Assembly: GCF_017301735.1 (NCBI RefSeq)
Contig: NZ_CP071090.1
Coordinates: 9,414,001 to 9,478,000 of the forward strand
Length of the DNA stretch: 64,000 bases
Source: Pyxidicoccus parkwaysis
GTDB taxonomy: Bacteria; Myxococcota; Myxococcia; Myxococcales; Myxococcaceae
Reading direction: 5' to 3'
Part shown: piece after piece, positions 34,970-44,095 of the stretch
Layout of the letters: every line of letters starts with the position of its first letter
Position numbering within the stretch: position 1 is the stretch's first letter
Translations under genes and position numbers: made by a program
The notes under the pieces: model-generated
Seen by the model: the letters and a program-made list of their open reading frames with translations, nothing else
What the model was told of the DNA's origin: nothing
Databases searched by the model: none

Positions 34970-36133
34970 ATGGCACAAGTGAAGATGCACACGGCCCGCA
35001 CCACGCTGAAGGAGCCGGATGCCGCCGCGGAGGACCTCCTCAGCCAGCTCGGGGGCACCAGCCCCCGGCTGGTGACGATGTTCGCCTCGCGTGAGAGGGA
35101 CCAACAGGCCCTCAATCGCGCGGTGCGCGAGCGCCTGCCCAAGGGCACGCGCCTCATCGGCGCCACCACCGCGGGCGAGCTGGACAACACCGGCATCCAC
35201 GAGGGCAGCGTGGTGATGTCCGCGCTGTCCGGCGACTTCGAGGTGGGCCTCGGCCTGGGCAGCGGCCTGTCCGTGGACGCCATCGGCGCGGGCGCGGCCG
35301 CAATCAAGCGTGCCTGTGACGACCTCGGCGTGCGCCAGCAGGACCTGGACCCGCGCAAGTACGTCGGCCTCGTCATCGACGATGGCTTCCGCTACAAGAA
35401 AGAGGAGCTGCTGCTCGGCATCCTCGAGAAGAGCCAGACGCTGGTGCTCGTCGGCGGTGGCGCCAGCGACGACAACCGCGACCCCGCGAAGCAGTCCGCC
35501 CTCATCCACGTGGACGGAGAGGTGGCCGGCGACGCGGTGCTGGTGGCCCTCTTCAGGACGAATGCCCCCTGGGCCGCGCTCCGCTCGCACTGGTACGTGC
35601 CCACCGGCGAGAAGCTCACGATTACGAAGGTGGACGAGAGCCACACCCGCGCGCTCGAAATCGACGGCAGGCCCGCCGCGAAGCGCTACGCGGAAATCCT
35701 CGGCGTGGAGGACGTCAGCCAGCTCGAGTTCGGCACGCCGCACGGCTTCGCGGTGCGCCCCACCGCGCTGCGCGTGGGCCGCGAGTACTTCATCCGCGCC
35801 GCCTGGAAGCCCCAGGAGGACGGCTCCATCCTCTTCGCCAACCTCCTGGAGGAGGGCACCGAGCTGGAGCTGATGAAGCTGGGTGATATGGCCGCCATGA
35901 CGCGCAACTTCTTCACCGAGGAGATGCCCCGGCGGGTGCAGAACCCCCAGGCCGCTCTCCTGTTCCACTGCGGTGGGCGCATGTGGTACGCGAGCGCGAC
36001 CAACACCGTGGCTCAGCTCGCGGAGACCCTGAAGGCCGCACCCACCGCCGCTGGGCTGAACGTGCACTTCGAGATCTACTCGGGCTTCCACATCAACACC
36101 ACGCTGACCACGCTGGTGTTTGGGGCGAACTGA
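34970..36133 (+). CDS. FIST N- and C-domain sensory protein
   Basis: 387 residues. FIST domains are ligand-sensing modules thought to bind small molecules such as amino acids. The N-domain runs from about 30 to 220 (GTRLIGATTAGELDNTGIHEGSVV, LVLVGGGASDDNR), the C-domain from about 235 to 380 (ALLFHCGGRMWYAS). The protein has no signal peptide and should be cytoplasmic. It is encoded 5 bp before the hybrid kinase and probably supplies its signal, as FIST genes often neighbour sensor kinases. Confidence 0.92.
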   Translation: MAQVKMHTARTTLKEPDAAAEDLLSQLGGTSPRLVTMFASRERDQQALNRAVRERLPKGTRLIGATTAGELDNTGIHEGSVVMSALSGDFEVGLGLGSGLSVDAIGAGAAAIKRACDDLGVRQQDLDPRKYVGLVIDDGFRYKKEELLLGILEKSQTLVLVGGGASDDNRDPAKQSALIHVDGEVAGDAVLVALFRTNAPWAALRSHWYVPTGEKLTITKVDESHTRALEIDGRPAAKRYAEILGVEDVSQLEFGTPHGFAVRPTALRVGREYFIRAAWKPQEDGSILFANLLEEGTELELMKLGDMAAMTRNFFTEEMPRRVQNPQAALLFHCGGRMWYASATNTVAQLAETLKAAPTAAGLNVHFEIYSGFHINTTLTTLVFGAN

Positions 36134-36138
36134 AAGCC

Positions 36139-39084
36139 ATGCCGAACTCCGACACTTCGGACAACGCCTCCGTCCTGCTCGTCGCCAGCGAGCGCGAGTG
36201 CCAACGGGTGGAGTCGGCGCTCGCCAGCGCGGGCGTGGGTGTGAAGACCGAGCGCGCCACCACCGCGGCCGAGGTGGAGGCGGCGCTGTCGAAGACGTGG
36301 TCGCTCGCTCTCTGCGGCTCCGAGCTGCCGGGCCTGGGCTTCTCCGAGGTGCAGGCCCTCTGGCGGAAGCACGGCAAGGAGTTGCCCTTCGTCGTGCTGT
36401 CGCGCGACTGGAGCGAGGAGACGCTGGAGGCCAGCGTGCGCGCCGGCGCGCTGGACTACGTCACCGAGGACCGCTTCAGCCGGCTGGTGCCCGTGCTGCG
36501 CCGCGAGTTGAGGATGACGGCCGACCGCCGCCAGCACAACAAGACGGCAGAGGAGCTGCAGCGCACCAACTACCTGATGGAGAACATCATCGACGCGCTC
36601 CCCTTCGTCCTCTTCGTGAAGGATGCGGAGACGCGCCGGCTGGTGGTGGCCAACAAGACCTTCGCGGACATCTTCAAAGTCACGAAGCAGTGGCTGCTCG
36701 GGAAGCTGGACCATGACTACTTCCCCAAGGAGCAGGCGGACTCGTTCGTCGCCATCGACTCCGAAATCCTCGCCACCAAGAAGATGAAGTCCTTCGAGGA
36801 GGTGGCCCGCGCCGACGGCGTGGACCTCGTCTTCTCCACGCGGAAGATTCCCCTGCTGGACGAGCACGGCGAGGCCCGCTACGTGCTGGGCGTCACCGAG
36901 GACATCTCCGAGCGCAAGCAGCACGAGGAGCTGCTGCGCGCGTCGCAGGCGGAGCTGCTCGCCGCCAACAAGCAGCTCGCCGCCAGCCTGGAGGAAATCA
37001 AGCGCACGCGTGCCGTGTCCGCGCGCTCGCTCGCGTCCTACCAGCAGCGCGCGCTGCAGATGGAAATCATCCGCCAGCAGAACGAGGACCTGGACCGGCT
37101 GGCCCAGGAGCTGGTGGTGGCCAAGCGCAACGAGGAGGAGCGTGCCCGCGAGGCCGAGGCCGCCGCCCGCCTCAAGAGCGAGTTCCTCGCCAACTTCAGC
37201 CACGAAATCCGCACGCCGCTCAACGGCATCATCGGCTACTGCGACCTGCTCATGCGCGAGGAGGGCAGCCGCCTCACCGCCCACGGCCGCCGCGACTTGA
37301 ACGTCGTCAAGACGAACGCCAAGACGCTGCTGGCGCTCATCAACGACATCCTCGACCTGTCCAAGATTGAAGCCGGCCGCGTGGAGGTCGTCACCGAGCA
37401 GGTGGACGTGCAGGAGCTGGCCGACGAGTGCATGGCCACGGTGAAGGAGTACCTCAAGGGCAAGGACGTGGCCCTCACCACGCACATCGACCCGGAGGCG
37501 CGCCTGCTGCGCTCGGACGCGCTGAAGCTGCGGCAAATCATGCTCAACCTCCTGAGCAACGCCGCCAAGTTCACCGACGCGGGCGAGGTGGCCCTCAACC
37601 TCGTGCCCGCGGGCAACGAGGTGGTGATGACGGTGGAGGACACTGGCGTGGGCATCCCCTCCGACCAGCTCCCCTTCATCTTCGAGAAGTTCCGCCAGGT
37701 GGACGGCTCCACCACGCGCAAGGTGGGCGGCACCGGCCTGGGCCTGGCGATTGTGCGCGAGCTGTCGCGCGTGCTGGGCGGCAACGTGTCCGTGACGTCC
37801 ACGCTGGGCCGCGGCTCCACCTTCACCGTGCGCCTGCCCAACTCGCTGGAGGCGCCCGCCGGCGCCACCGCGCTGCCGTCCTTCCCCACCTCCGAGCGCC
37901 CGGTGCCCGTGGCCGAGGTGGCGCAGAACGTGGGCGCCGTGGCCGCGCCGGGCAGCACCGTGCTGGTGGTGGACGACGACCCGCTGATGCAGCAGCTGGT
38001 GGCGGGGCAGTTGGAGCCCGCGGGCTTCAAGGTGGTGGTGGCCGAGGACGGCATCGCCGCCCTCAAGCGCGCGCGGGAAGTGAAGCCGCAGGCCATCCTC
38101 CTGGACATCCACCTGCCCAAGCTGGACGGCTGGTCCGTGCTCAGCCAGCTCAAGAGCGAGCCCGCGCTGTCCGGCATCCCCGTCATCCTCATCTCCGTGG
38201 AGGAGCAGCGCGCGCGCGGCTTCTCGCTGGGCGCGTGCGAGTACCTCGTCAAGCCGGTGGAGCCGGAGCGGCTGGTGGAGGTGGTGCAGCGCTGCCTCGG
38301 CCAGACGTCCACCGGCACCCCCGCGCACGTGGGCGAGGTGCTGGTGGTGGACGACGACTCCTCCACCCGCGAGCTGGTCAGCCGCAACCTGCGCCGCGCC
38401 GGCTTCTCCACCGCCGAGGCCCGCAACGGAGAGGACGCCCTGCTCAAGGCGCGCGTCTCGCCGCCGGCCCTCGTCGTGTTGGACTTGATGATGCCCAACC
38501 TGGACGGCTTCGAGGTGCTGCGCCGCCTGCGCGCGGAGAAGCTCCAGGTTCCCGTCGTCGTGCTCACCGGCAAGACGCTCTCCTTCGAGGAGGAGGCGCT
38601 CCTGCGCGACGGCTTCGCGGGCTTCGTGAAGAAGGGCGGCCACGCGCTGGAGGACGTGATTGCGCAGGCCAAGGGGCTCTTGTTGTCTCAGCGCGCCGCC
38701 ACCGCCGGCAAGCTGCCGCGCATCCTCTACGTGGAGGACAGCGCGCAGAACCGGGACATCGTCCGGCGCTACCTCGGCGGCCTCTTCGAGGTGATTGAAG
38801 CGGAGGACGGCGAGCACGGCCTGGAGCGGGCCACGCGCGACAACCCGGACCTCATCCTCATGGACCTGTCCCTGCCGCGGCTCGACGGCTGGGAGGTGAC
38901 GCGCCGGCTGCGCGCACTGCCGTCAGCGGCCAACGTGCCCGTCATCGCCGTCACGGCTCACGCGGGGCGCGAGTACCAGGACAAGGCGCAGGCGGCTGGC
39001 TGCACCGCATACCTCACGAAGCCCCTTGATCGTGATCAGTTGCTCGAGATGATTCGCAAGCATCTAGGGAGAAGCCATGGCTGA
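36139..39084 (+). CDS. Hybrid histidine kinase with pseudo-receiver, PAS and three receiver domains
   Basis: 981 residues, cytoplasmic. Order: an N-terminal receiver-like domain about 10-120 lacking the acidic pair, a PAS domain about 135-265, a coiled coil about 265-345, the transmitter (His355 in FSHEIRTPLNG; VEDTGVGIP; GTGLGLAIV), then three receivers about 608-725, 733-850 and 858-978, each with the phosphoacceptor Asp. Three receivers in one kinase suggest an internal phosphorelay or sink. It starts 5 bp after the FIST gene; the next receiver gene overlaps its end by 8 bp. Confidence 0.95.
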   Translation: MPNSDTSDNASVLLVASERECQRVESALASAGVGVKTERATTAAEVEAALSKTWSLALCGSELPGLGFSEVQALWRKHGKELPFVVLSRDWSEETLEASVRAGALDYVTEDRFSRLVPVLRRELRMTADRRQHNKTAEELQRTNYLMENIIDALPFVLFVKDAETRRLVVANKTFADIFKVTKQWLLGKLDHDYFPKEQADSFVAIDSEILATKKMKSFEEVARADGVDLVFSTRKIPLLDEHGEARYVLGVTEDISERKQHEELLRASQAELLAANKQLAASLEEIKRTRAVSARSLASYQQRALQMEIIRQQNEDLDRLAQELVVAKRNEEERAREAEAAARLKSEFLANFSHEIRTPLNGIIGYCDLLMREEGSRLTAHGRRDLNVVKTNAKTLLALINDILDLSKIEAGRVEVVTEQVDVQELADECMATVKEYLKGKDVALTTHIDPEARLLRSDALKLRQIMLNLLSNAAKFTDAGEVALNLVPAGNEVVMTVEDTGVGIPSDQLPFIFEKFRQVDGSTTRKVGGTGLGLAIVRELSRVLGGNVSVTSTLGRGSTFTVRLPNSLEAPAGATALPSFPTSERPVPVAEVAQNVGAVAAPGSTVLVVDDDPLMQQLVAGQLEPAGFKVVVAEDGIAALKRAREVKPQAILLDIHLPKLDGWSVLSQLKSEPALSGIPVILISVEEQRARGFSLGACEYLVKPVEPERLVEVVQRCLGQTSTGTPAHVGEVLVVDDDSSTRELVSRNLRRAGFSTAEARNGEDALLKARVSPPALVVLDLMMPNLDGFEVLRRLRAEKLQVPVVVLTGKTLSFEEEALLRDGFAGFVKKGGHALEDVIAQAKGLLLSQRAATAGKLPRILYVEDSAQNRDIVRRYLGGLFEVIEAEDGEHGLERATRDNPDLILMDLSLPRLDGWEVTRRLRALPSAANVPVIAVTAHAGREYQDKAQAAGCTAYLTKPLDRDQLLEMIRKHLGRSHG

Positions 39085-39487
39085 AGAAAAAGCACGCGTC
39101 CTGGTGGTGGACGATGACCCGGACCTGCTCGACCTCGTGCAGCGCTCGCTGAGCGCCTACGGGTTCGAGGTGCTGACGCACACCTCCGCGCTGGGCGTCT
39201 CCAACCTGGTCCGGTCCGTGGAGCCGGACTTCGTCCTCATCGACGTGAATTTCCCCGCCCTCAAGGGCGACAAGGTCGTCAACCTGGCCCGGCAGTACGC
39301 CGCCGCGAAGACGAAGTTCATCCTCTACTCGGCCTCGGACGAGTCGAAGCTGCGCTCGCTCGCGCTCGCCTCGGGCGCGGACGGCTACATCTCCAAGAGC
39401 GTCCAGGGCGAGGAGCTGGCCAAGCGGCTGCACGCCTTCCGCCTCAAGCCCCGGCCCCCCAACCCCACCCCCGCCCCGGCGACTTAA
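39077..39487 (+). CDS. Stand-alone response-regulator receiver
   Basis: 136 residues, a single receiver domain with the acidic pair in VVDDDPD, the phosphoacceptor Asp in VLIDVNF and the conserved Lys in YISKSVQG. There is no output domain, only a Pro-rich tail. Its start overlaps the kinase gene by 8 bp. A close paralogue lies at 45213, with nearly identical core segments (GVSNLVR, KFILYSASDESKLR). It probably accepts phosphate from the hybrid kinase. Confidence 0.92.
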   Translation: MAEEKARVLVVDDDPDLLDLVQRSLSAYGFEVLTHTSALGVSNLVRSVEPDFVLIDVNFPALKGDKVVNLARQYAAAKTKFILYSASDESKLRSLALASGADGYISKSVQGEELAKRLHAFRLKPRPPNPTPAPAT

Positions 39488-39509
39488 AACTCCCGCTGTT
39501 CCCCGCCCC

Positions 39510-39530
39510 CGGGCCCCCCTTGGCGGCCCG
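39510..39530 (+). terminator. Weak hairpin after the receiver gene
   Basis: CGGGCC and GGCCCG form a 6-bp stem around a 9-nt loop, about 23 bp past the receiver stop and 48 bp before the dioxygenase-family gene. Without a U-tract it may be only partial, so the downstream genes could be read through. Confidence 0.3.
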
Positions 39531-39577
39531 AGGGCACTCACACCACCTTCCGAAGTTCCCCCCCTCCGGAGGGCTCT

Positions 39578-40468
39578 ATGCACACGGCCCCTGATTACAA
39601 TTTTGCGGAAAAGTTACGTCTCGAACTCTCTGAGCCAATGTTCAACCCGCTGTTGAAGAAGTGGGTCGGACGCGGCGAGCTGGATTACGAGGTCTACCTC
39701 AAGACACCTGAGCTGCTGTCCCTGCAGGCGGGGGAGGCAGAGCGCGTCGCCCACGACGAGCTGCTGTTCCAGGTGGTGCACCAGGCCCAGGAGCTGTGGC
39801 TGAAGCTGGCCTCGCGCGAGGCGGTGGAGGTCGTGGCGGAGCTGGACACCGACGCGTTGTGGGGGGCCTCGGCGCGGCTGGAGCGCGTGCACCGGGTGCT
39901 GCGCTCCATGGTGGGCGAGCTGTCCGTGCTGGAGACGATGACGCCGGACACGTACCAGGTCATCCGCCGCAGCCTGGGCAACGGCAGCGGCCAGGAGTCT
40001 CCCGGCTACAACATGCTCCGCCTCGCGGCGGGAGGCCTGGAGGCGGCGCTGGAGCGCCTGCTGGCGCGGCGTGGCGTGACGCTGAAGACCGTCTACTCCG
40101 CCGGTGGGCCGGCGGACCTGAAGCGCATCTGCGAGCAGCTCGTGGACGTGGACGAGGCGTTCCAGAACTGGCTGTACGCGCACTTCCAGCTGGTGCGGCG
40201 GACCATTGGCGTGGACCGCGCGGTGAAGGCGCTGGACGGGCTGCCCTCGCAGGTGCTCGCGGGGCGGATGACGATGCCGCTGTTCCGCCAGCTCTGGGAC
40301 GTGCGCGTGGAGCTGACGTCCTCGTGGCGGCGCGAGGGCGGCGTCGCCCCGGGTGCCAGCCGCGAGGGCTGCATGCACGCGCCCCCCGAGGCATATGCGA
40401 AGGCCCGCGCCGCGGGAGTCGGCTGTCCGATGCACGCCGCCGCCGCGTACCCGCCAGCGGAGCGATGA
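39578..40468 (+). CDS. Tryptophan-2,3-dioxygenase-family haem protein
   Basis: 296 residues. The helical fold and haem site follow the TDO family: HDELLFQVVHQAQELWLKL (distal His68), VLETMTPDTYQVIRRSLG, and YAHFQLVRRTIG with His202 where the haem-ligand His lies. However, the Arg that binds the carboxylate of tryptophan in TDO aligns with Asn145 (SPGYN), and the GTGGS loop is not present, so the substrate is probably not simple tryptophan. A tail with GCMH and GCPMH could bind metal. The gene is coupled by a 4-bp overlap to a methyltransferase gene. I do not call it kynA. Confidence 0.85.
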   Translation: MHTAPDYNFAEKLRLELSEPMFNPLLKKWVGRGELDYEVYLKTPELLSLQAGEAERVAHDELLFQVVHQAQELWLKLASREAVEVVAELDTDALWGASARLERVHRVLRSMVGELSVLETMTPDTYQVIRRSLGNGSGQESPGYNMLRLAAGGLEAALERLLARRGVTLKTVYSAGGPADLKRICEQLVDVDEAFQNWLYAHFQLVRRTIGVDRAVKALDGLPSQVLAGRMTMPLFRQLWDVRVELTSSWRREGGVAPGASREGCMHAPPEAYAKARAAGVGCPMHAAAAYPPAER

Positions 40469-41496
40469 GCGTGGCGCAACCGCCCTCCTCTCCGCGCGCG
40501 CTGCTGCACCTGCTCTTCAACGGCGCGCGCGCCGTGGACGTGGTGGAGGCGTCGCTCCAGCTCGGCCTGCTCGACGCGCTGGAGCCGGGCCCGGTGACGC
40601 TGGGCGAGCTGGCCAGACGGCACGGCCTCGTCCCCGGGCGCCTCTACAAGCTGATGGACTGCCTGGAGAGCCTGGGCCTCGTGACGCGCGAGCAGCCCTC
40701 GGACGCGCTGGAGTCCGCCAGCTACCGCGCCGTGCCGGGCCTGCGCGCGGCCGCGGACGCCGTGCTGGGCCCGCGCTCGCTCGAGAGAGACCGGGAGAAG
40801 TACGCGTGGAGCGAGCTGCGCGGCAGGCTCCCCGAAGTCCTGCGCGGCCAGCACGCCATGCCCGCCGCCGCCTTCGACTGGCCTCCGCGCACGCCCGAGC
40901 AGGTGGAGGGCTTCGAGGCCAGCATGGCCGCGGGCCTCCCGCCCATCCTGGAGACGTTCCGCACCCACGGCCCGCGCCTGTGGAAGCACCGCGGGCGCCT
41001 GCTCGACGTGGGCGGCGGCGACGGCACGCTGGCGGCACACCTCGTGCGCGAGCACCCCGGCCTCGCCGTGGACGTCTACAACCTGCCCGCCACGGAAGCG
41101 CTCGTGGCCCGCACCCGCGAGCGCCTCGGCCTCCCGCCGGGGCGCCTGGGCTTCGTCGGCGGCGACTTCCTGAAGGAGCCGCTGCCGCACGGCTACGACG
41201 CGCTGTCCTTCGTGCGCGTGCTGCATGACTGGCCCGCGGACACGGCGCGCGCGCTGCTCCAGGCCGCCTTCGAGGCGCTGCCCTCCGGAGGCCGCGTGCT
41301 CATCTGCGAGGAGTTCCGCACGCCGGAGCGGCTGGCCGCGCAGTTCTTCTGGTCCTACTTCCTCATCGGCGTGGACTCGTGCGTGAGCCGGCTGCGCGAG
41401 GTGGAGCACTACCTGCGCGTGCTCGTGGAAATCGGCTTCACAAACGCGGCGGTGCTGCCCGGTCCCTTCGAGCTCGTCGTCGCCACGAAGCCGTGA
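40465..41496 (+). CDS. SAM-dependent O-methyltransferase (Methyltransf_2 type)
   Basis: 343 residues. An N-terminal helical dimerisation/winged-helix domain (VVEASLQLGLLDALEPGPVTLGELARRHGL) is followed by the SAM-binding domain with LLDVGGGDGTLAAHLV and the FVRVLHDWPAD catalytic-region segment; this is the type that methylates phenolic hydroxyls or aromatic carbons in natural-product pathways. The ATG lies in the 4-bp overlap with the dioxygenase-family gene, so the two proteins should act together, perhaps on an oxidised tryptophan or related indole. The methyl acceptor is not known. Confidence 0.88.
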   Translation: MSVAQPPSSPRALLHLLFNGARAVDVVEASLQLGLLDALEPGPVTLGELARRHGLVPGRLYKLMDCLESLGLVTREQPSDALESASYRAVPGLRAAADAVLGPRSLERDREKYAWSELRGRLPEVLRGQHAMPAAAFDWPPRTPEQVEGFEASMAAGLPPILETFRTHGPRLWKHRGRLLDVGGGDGTLAAHLVREHPGLAVDVYNLPATEALVARTRERLGLPPGRLGFVGGDFLKEPLPHGYDALSFVRVLHDWPADTARALLQAAFEALPSGGRVLICEEFRTPERLAAQFFWSYFLIGVDSCVSRLREVEHYLRVLVEIGFTNAAVLPGPFELVVATKP

Positions 41497-41617
41497 CGCG
41501 CCGCGCGCTCGCGGGCCCGGCCCCCCGAGCACGCGATGTCAGGGCCGTGTCGTACGACGGGGCAATTACCGGCCCTTCGCTTCGGGCACACGCTGGCCGG
41601 AAAAGGCCGAGGCCCTC

Positions 41618-42094
41618 ATGCTCTCCCAGAACCAGTTGGACCTGCTGCGCGAGCTCATCTTCCTGGACGCGGATGCAGCCGCGGCCCATGCCGCCGCGCT
41701 CCGGCGCGTCGAGTTGCCCTCGCTGCGCCCGCACCTGGAAGCCTTCCTCAACGACCACCTCCACCACCTCGCGGCCCTCAACGCCTTCCTGGAGCGCCAC
41801 GGCCAGGCGCCGGTGGCCACCACCCTGGAGGTCCGCCACGGCCCGCTGGAGGGCCCGCCTCCTCCCGTAAAAACGAAAGGCTCTACGCGAATCGAAGCGG
41901 CTCTCACCGCCGTGGCGGGTTGTGAACATCTGGTGGACCACAGCTACGCGCTGCTGCTGCGGGACGAGTGGCCCGAGGAAGTCGCGTCCCTGCTACGCTG
42001 TCACCATGCGGAGGAACGCCAGCACTCGCTCTGGCTTCACGACACCCTGGGCCGACGCCCCTGGGAGTCCACCCGCCTCGCCCTCATTCCCTGA
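41618..42094 (+). CDS. Ferritin-like helical protein of unknown function
   Basis: 158 residues, predicted helical with several His- and Glu-rich segments (HLEAFLNDHLHHLAALNAFLERHG; CEHLVDHSYALLL; CHHAEERQHSLWLHD). The paired E..H elements on two helices resemble ferritin-like domains that bind two metals, but the match is by pattern only and length is short for a full four-helix bundle. No signal peptide or membrane helix. It is upstream of the alpha/beta hydrolase on the same strand with a 116-bp gap. Confidence 0.6.
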   Translation: MLSQNQLDLLRELIFLDADAAAAHAAALRRVELPSLRPHLEAFLNDHLHHLAALNAFLERHGQAPVATTLEVRHGPLEGPPPPVKTKGSTRIEAALTAVAGCEHLVDHSYALLLRDEWPEEVASLLRCHHAEERQHSLWLHDTLGRRPWESTRLALIP

Positions 42095-42210
42095 CTCGGC
42101 CCGGCCGCTCTCCTGCCCTCCGGTGGGCTGGCATGGGCCCTGCAATCCCACTCGTGGGGGGAGTGTGCAACTTCAAGGCTGACGCAGTCCGACAAAAGGA
42201 AGGACTCCGC

Positions 42211-42999
42211 ATGAAGAGGCAGGGTTCACGCAGGTCGGATGAGGGTGCAGGGAAGGGGGTACGCGGATTGGTGGCTCCGGGGGAAGGGCCCGCGGCGTAC
42301 GCGGCGCCGGTGCAGAACGGCGAGGTGCGGGTGCCGGTGGACGAGGGCGTGGAGTTGCGCGGAATCCTCCACGTGCCGCAGGGCGCGGCGGGCGTGGTGG
42401 TGCTGGCGCGTGGGCATGGCAGCAGCCGGCGCGGCGCGCGTGATTTGACGGTGGCCCGGCTCCTCCAGGCGGAAGGACTGGCCACGCTGGCGGTGGACCT
42501 GCTGACGGCGGCGGAGGAGGAGGCATGGCGCGAGCGGGACCTACGCTTCAACGTGGGCCTCTTCGCCGGAAGGCTGGCGAGCGTGGCGCGCTGGCTGCGG
42601 CGGGCGCCTCGCACCAGCGGCCTGCGCGTGGGCTACCTGGGCAGCTACACCGGCGCGGGCGCGGCCCTGGCGGCGGCGGCGCTGCGCCCCGAGTCCGTGG
42701 ACGCGGTGGTGTGCCGCGGCGGACGGCTGGCCATGTCCTCCACGGTGCTGTCGCGCGTGCGCGCGCCCACGCTGCTCATCGTCGGCGGTGACGACACGGC
42801 CGCGCTGGAGCCGCACCGTCGCGCCTTCGCCGCGCTGAAGGCGGAGAAGCGGATGGAAATCATCCCCGGCGCCACGCACCGCTTCGAGGAGCCCGGCGCC
42901 CAGGCGCAGATGGTGGAGTTCGCCGGCCTCTGGTTCCTGCAGCACCTGAGTGCGCCCCGCTGGGAGACGCAGCCGGAGTCCCACGCGCTCGGCGTTTAG
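42211..42999 (+). CDS. Alpha/beta hydrolase (dienelactone-hydrolase type) with Tyr in the nucleophile position
   Basis: 262 residues. The family context is clear: GVVVLARGHGSSRRGARD near the oxyanion region, LLIVGGDDTA (acid, Asp194/195) and PGATHRFEEPG (His223). Where related proteins have the nucleophile elbow GASTGA, this one reads GSYTGA at 144-149, so the third residue, normally Ser, is Tyr146. Either Ser145 acts or the enzyme lost hydrolase activity. A ribosome-binding site (AAGGAAGGA) precedes the ATG. A strong terminator follows, so the gene ends a transcript. Confidence 0.85.
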   Translation: MKRQGSRRSDEGAGKGVRGLVAPGEGPAAYAAPVQNGEVRVPVDEGVELRGILHVPQGAAGVVVLARGHGSSRRGARDLTVARLLQAEGLATLAVDLLTAAEEEAWRERDLRFNVGLFAGRLASVARWLRRAPRTSGLRVGYLGSYTGAGAALAAAALRPESVDAVVCRGGRLAMSSTVLSRVRAPTLLIVGGDDTAALEPHRRAFAALKAEKRMEIIPGATHRFEEPGAQAQMVEFAGLWFLQHLSAPRWETQPESHALGV

Positions 43000-43010
43000 C
43001 CGGGAGCGCG

Positions 43011-43044
43011 GGGCCGGGGCAGTCCGTGTGGCCTGCCCCGGCCC
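43011..43044 (+). terminator. Terminator hairpin after the hydrolase gene
   Basis: A perfect 12-bp stem, GGGCCGGGGCAG paired with CTGCCCCGGCCC, around a 10-nt loop lies 12 bp past the stop. The following stretch to 43229 holds further imperfect palindromes but no gene. Confidence 0.65.
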
Positions 43045-43229
43045 GCCTGGGGGGACGTCTCATGAGCCCCGGTGCTCCCGTTTGGGGGGAGTGCTGAGCG
43101 GGAGAGCACCGCGGCTGGCAACACGATGCCATCCACGCAACCGCGCGGACATTGGCCGGGGGTCGAATGCCCCGCGGGACAGGAGGGGGTGCGGCGCAAC
43201 ACAGCCCCGCCGGGAGGGGCGCGAGTGCC

Positions 43230-43919
43230 TCAGACGCTGGCGGGACGCTGCACGCCGAGCTGACACGCGAGTACGGCCAGCTGCGTGCGGTTCTCCGGCC
43301 CCAGCTTCTTGTAGATGCTGGTGATGTGAGCCTTCACCGTGCGCTCGGTGATGCCGAGGCACGCGGCAATCTTCAGGTTGTCCGCGCCCGCGGCGATGTA
43401 GCCCAGCACCTCGCGCTCGCGCAGCGTCAGCTTGCCCAGCTCGTCACCGCTGGACACCGCCTCCTGCTGCGGCTGGAAGCCCTGGAGGGGCGAGGACCAT
43501 GCGAGCCCCAGCGGCATCAGCCGCTCGCCGCGCGCCACGCGCTGCACGGCCTCTACCACCTCGTTGAGGCCCACGCTCTGCTTCCACAGGTACCCGGCCG
43601 CGCCGGCACTCAAGCACTGCTCCACCACCGCCGACTCCTGGTCCCCCGACAGCACCAGCGCCTTCACCCCCGGATAGAAGTCGTGCAGACACTGCAGCGC
43701 CGCCATGCCGCCGGTCGCCATGTCGCGGCCCTGGACGTCCAGCCGCAGGTCCACCAACGCCACGTCCGGCACCGACTCGCGCACCCGCGCCAGGAAGGAA
43801 GCCGTCTGCGAGCAGCTCGCGACGACATCCATGCCCGCGCCTTCCAGCACCGCCGCCAGACACTCCCGGAAGACTTGCTGGTCCTCCAGAATCGCCACCC
43901 GGATTCGCTGTCCATTCAT
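43230..43919 (-). CDS. NarL/FixJ-family response regulator (LuxR-type HTH)
   Basis: 229 residues. A receiver domain (acidic pair in AILEDQQ, phosphoacceptor Asp in ALVDLRLD, Lys in LWKQSVG) is joined by a linker of about 25 residues to a LuxR-type helix-turn-helix (LTLREREVLGYIAAGADNLKIAACLGITERTVKAHITSIYKKLG). It should be a DNA-binding transcription regulator activated by an unknown kinase. No kinase is next to it. It is preceded by 176 bp without a gene. Confidence 0.95.
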   Translation of the reverse strand: MNGQRIRVAILEDQQVFRECLAAVLEGAGMDVVASCSQTASFLARVRESVPDVALVDLRLDVQGRDMATGGMAALQCLHDFYPGVKALVLSGDQESAVVEQCLSAGAAGYLWKQSVGLNEVVEAVQRVARGERLMPLGLAWSSPLQGFQPQQEAVSSGDELGKLTLREREVLGYIAAGADNLKIAACLGITERTVKAHITSIYKKLGPENRTQLAVLACQLGVQRPASV

Positions 43920-44095
43920 GGAGTCACCCTGTCGGAATCCCGGCCGCGACGTGCTTCACGGCTCAAGCACAACCCTGCACTCGAGATGTAACCCTCCAGG
44001 GCAATGCCGCACGAGCCCCTCGCCCGGCAGGCGGCCCGGCGCTGTTCAGGAAAGGATGTTCAGGAGATGTCGAAGGTTGCGTGGAGGTTGCGGCC

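Noticed and set aside
36076..38817. A 913-codon minus-strand frame opposite the hybrid kinase
   Set aside because: Every kinase and receiver motif is on the plus strand; this is a shadow frame.
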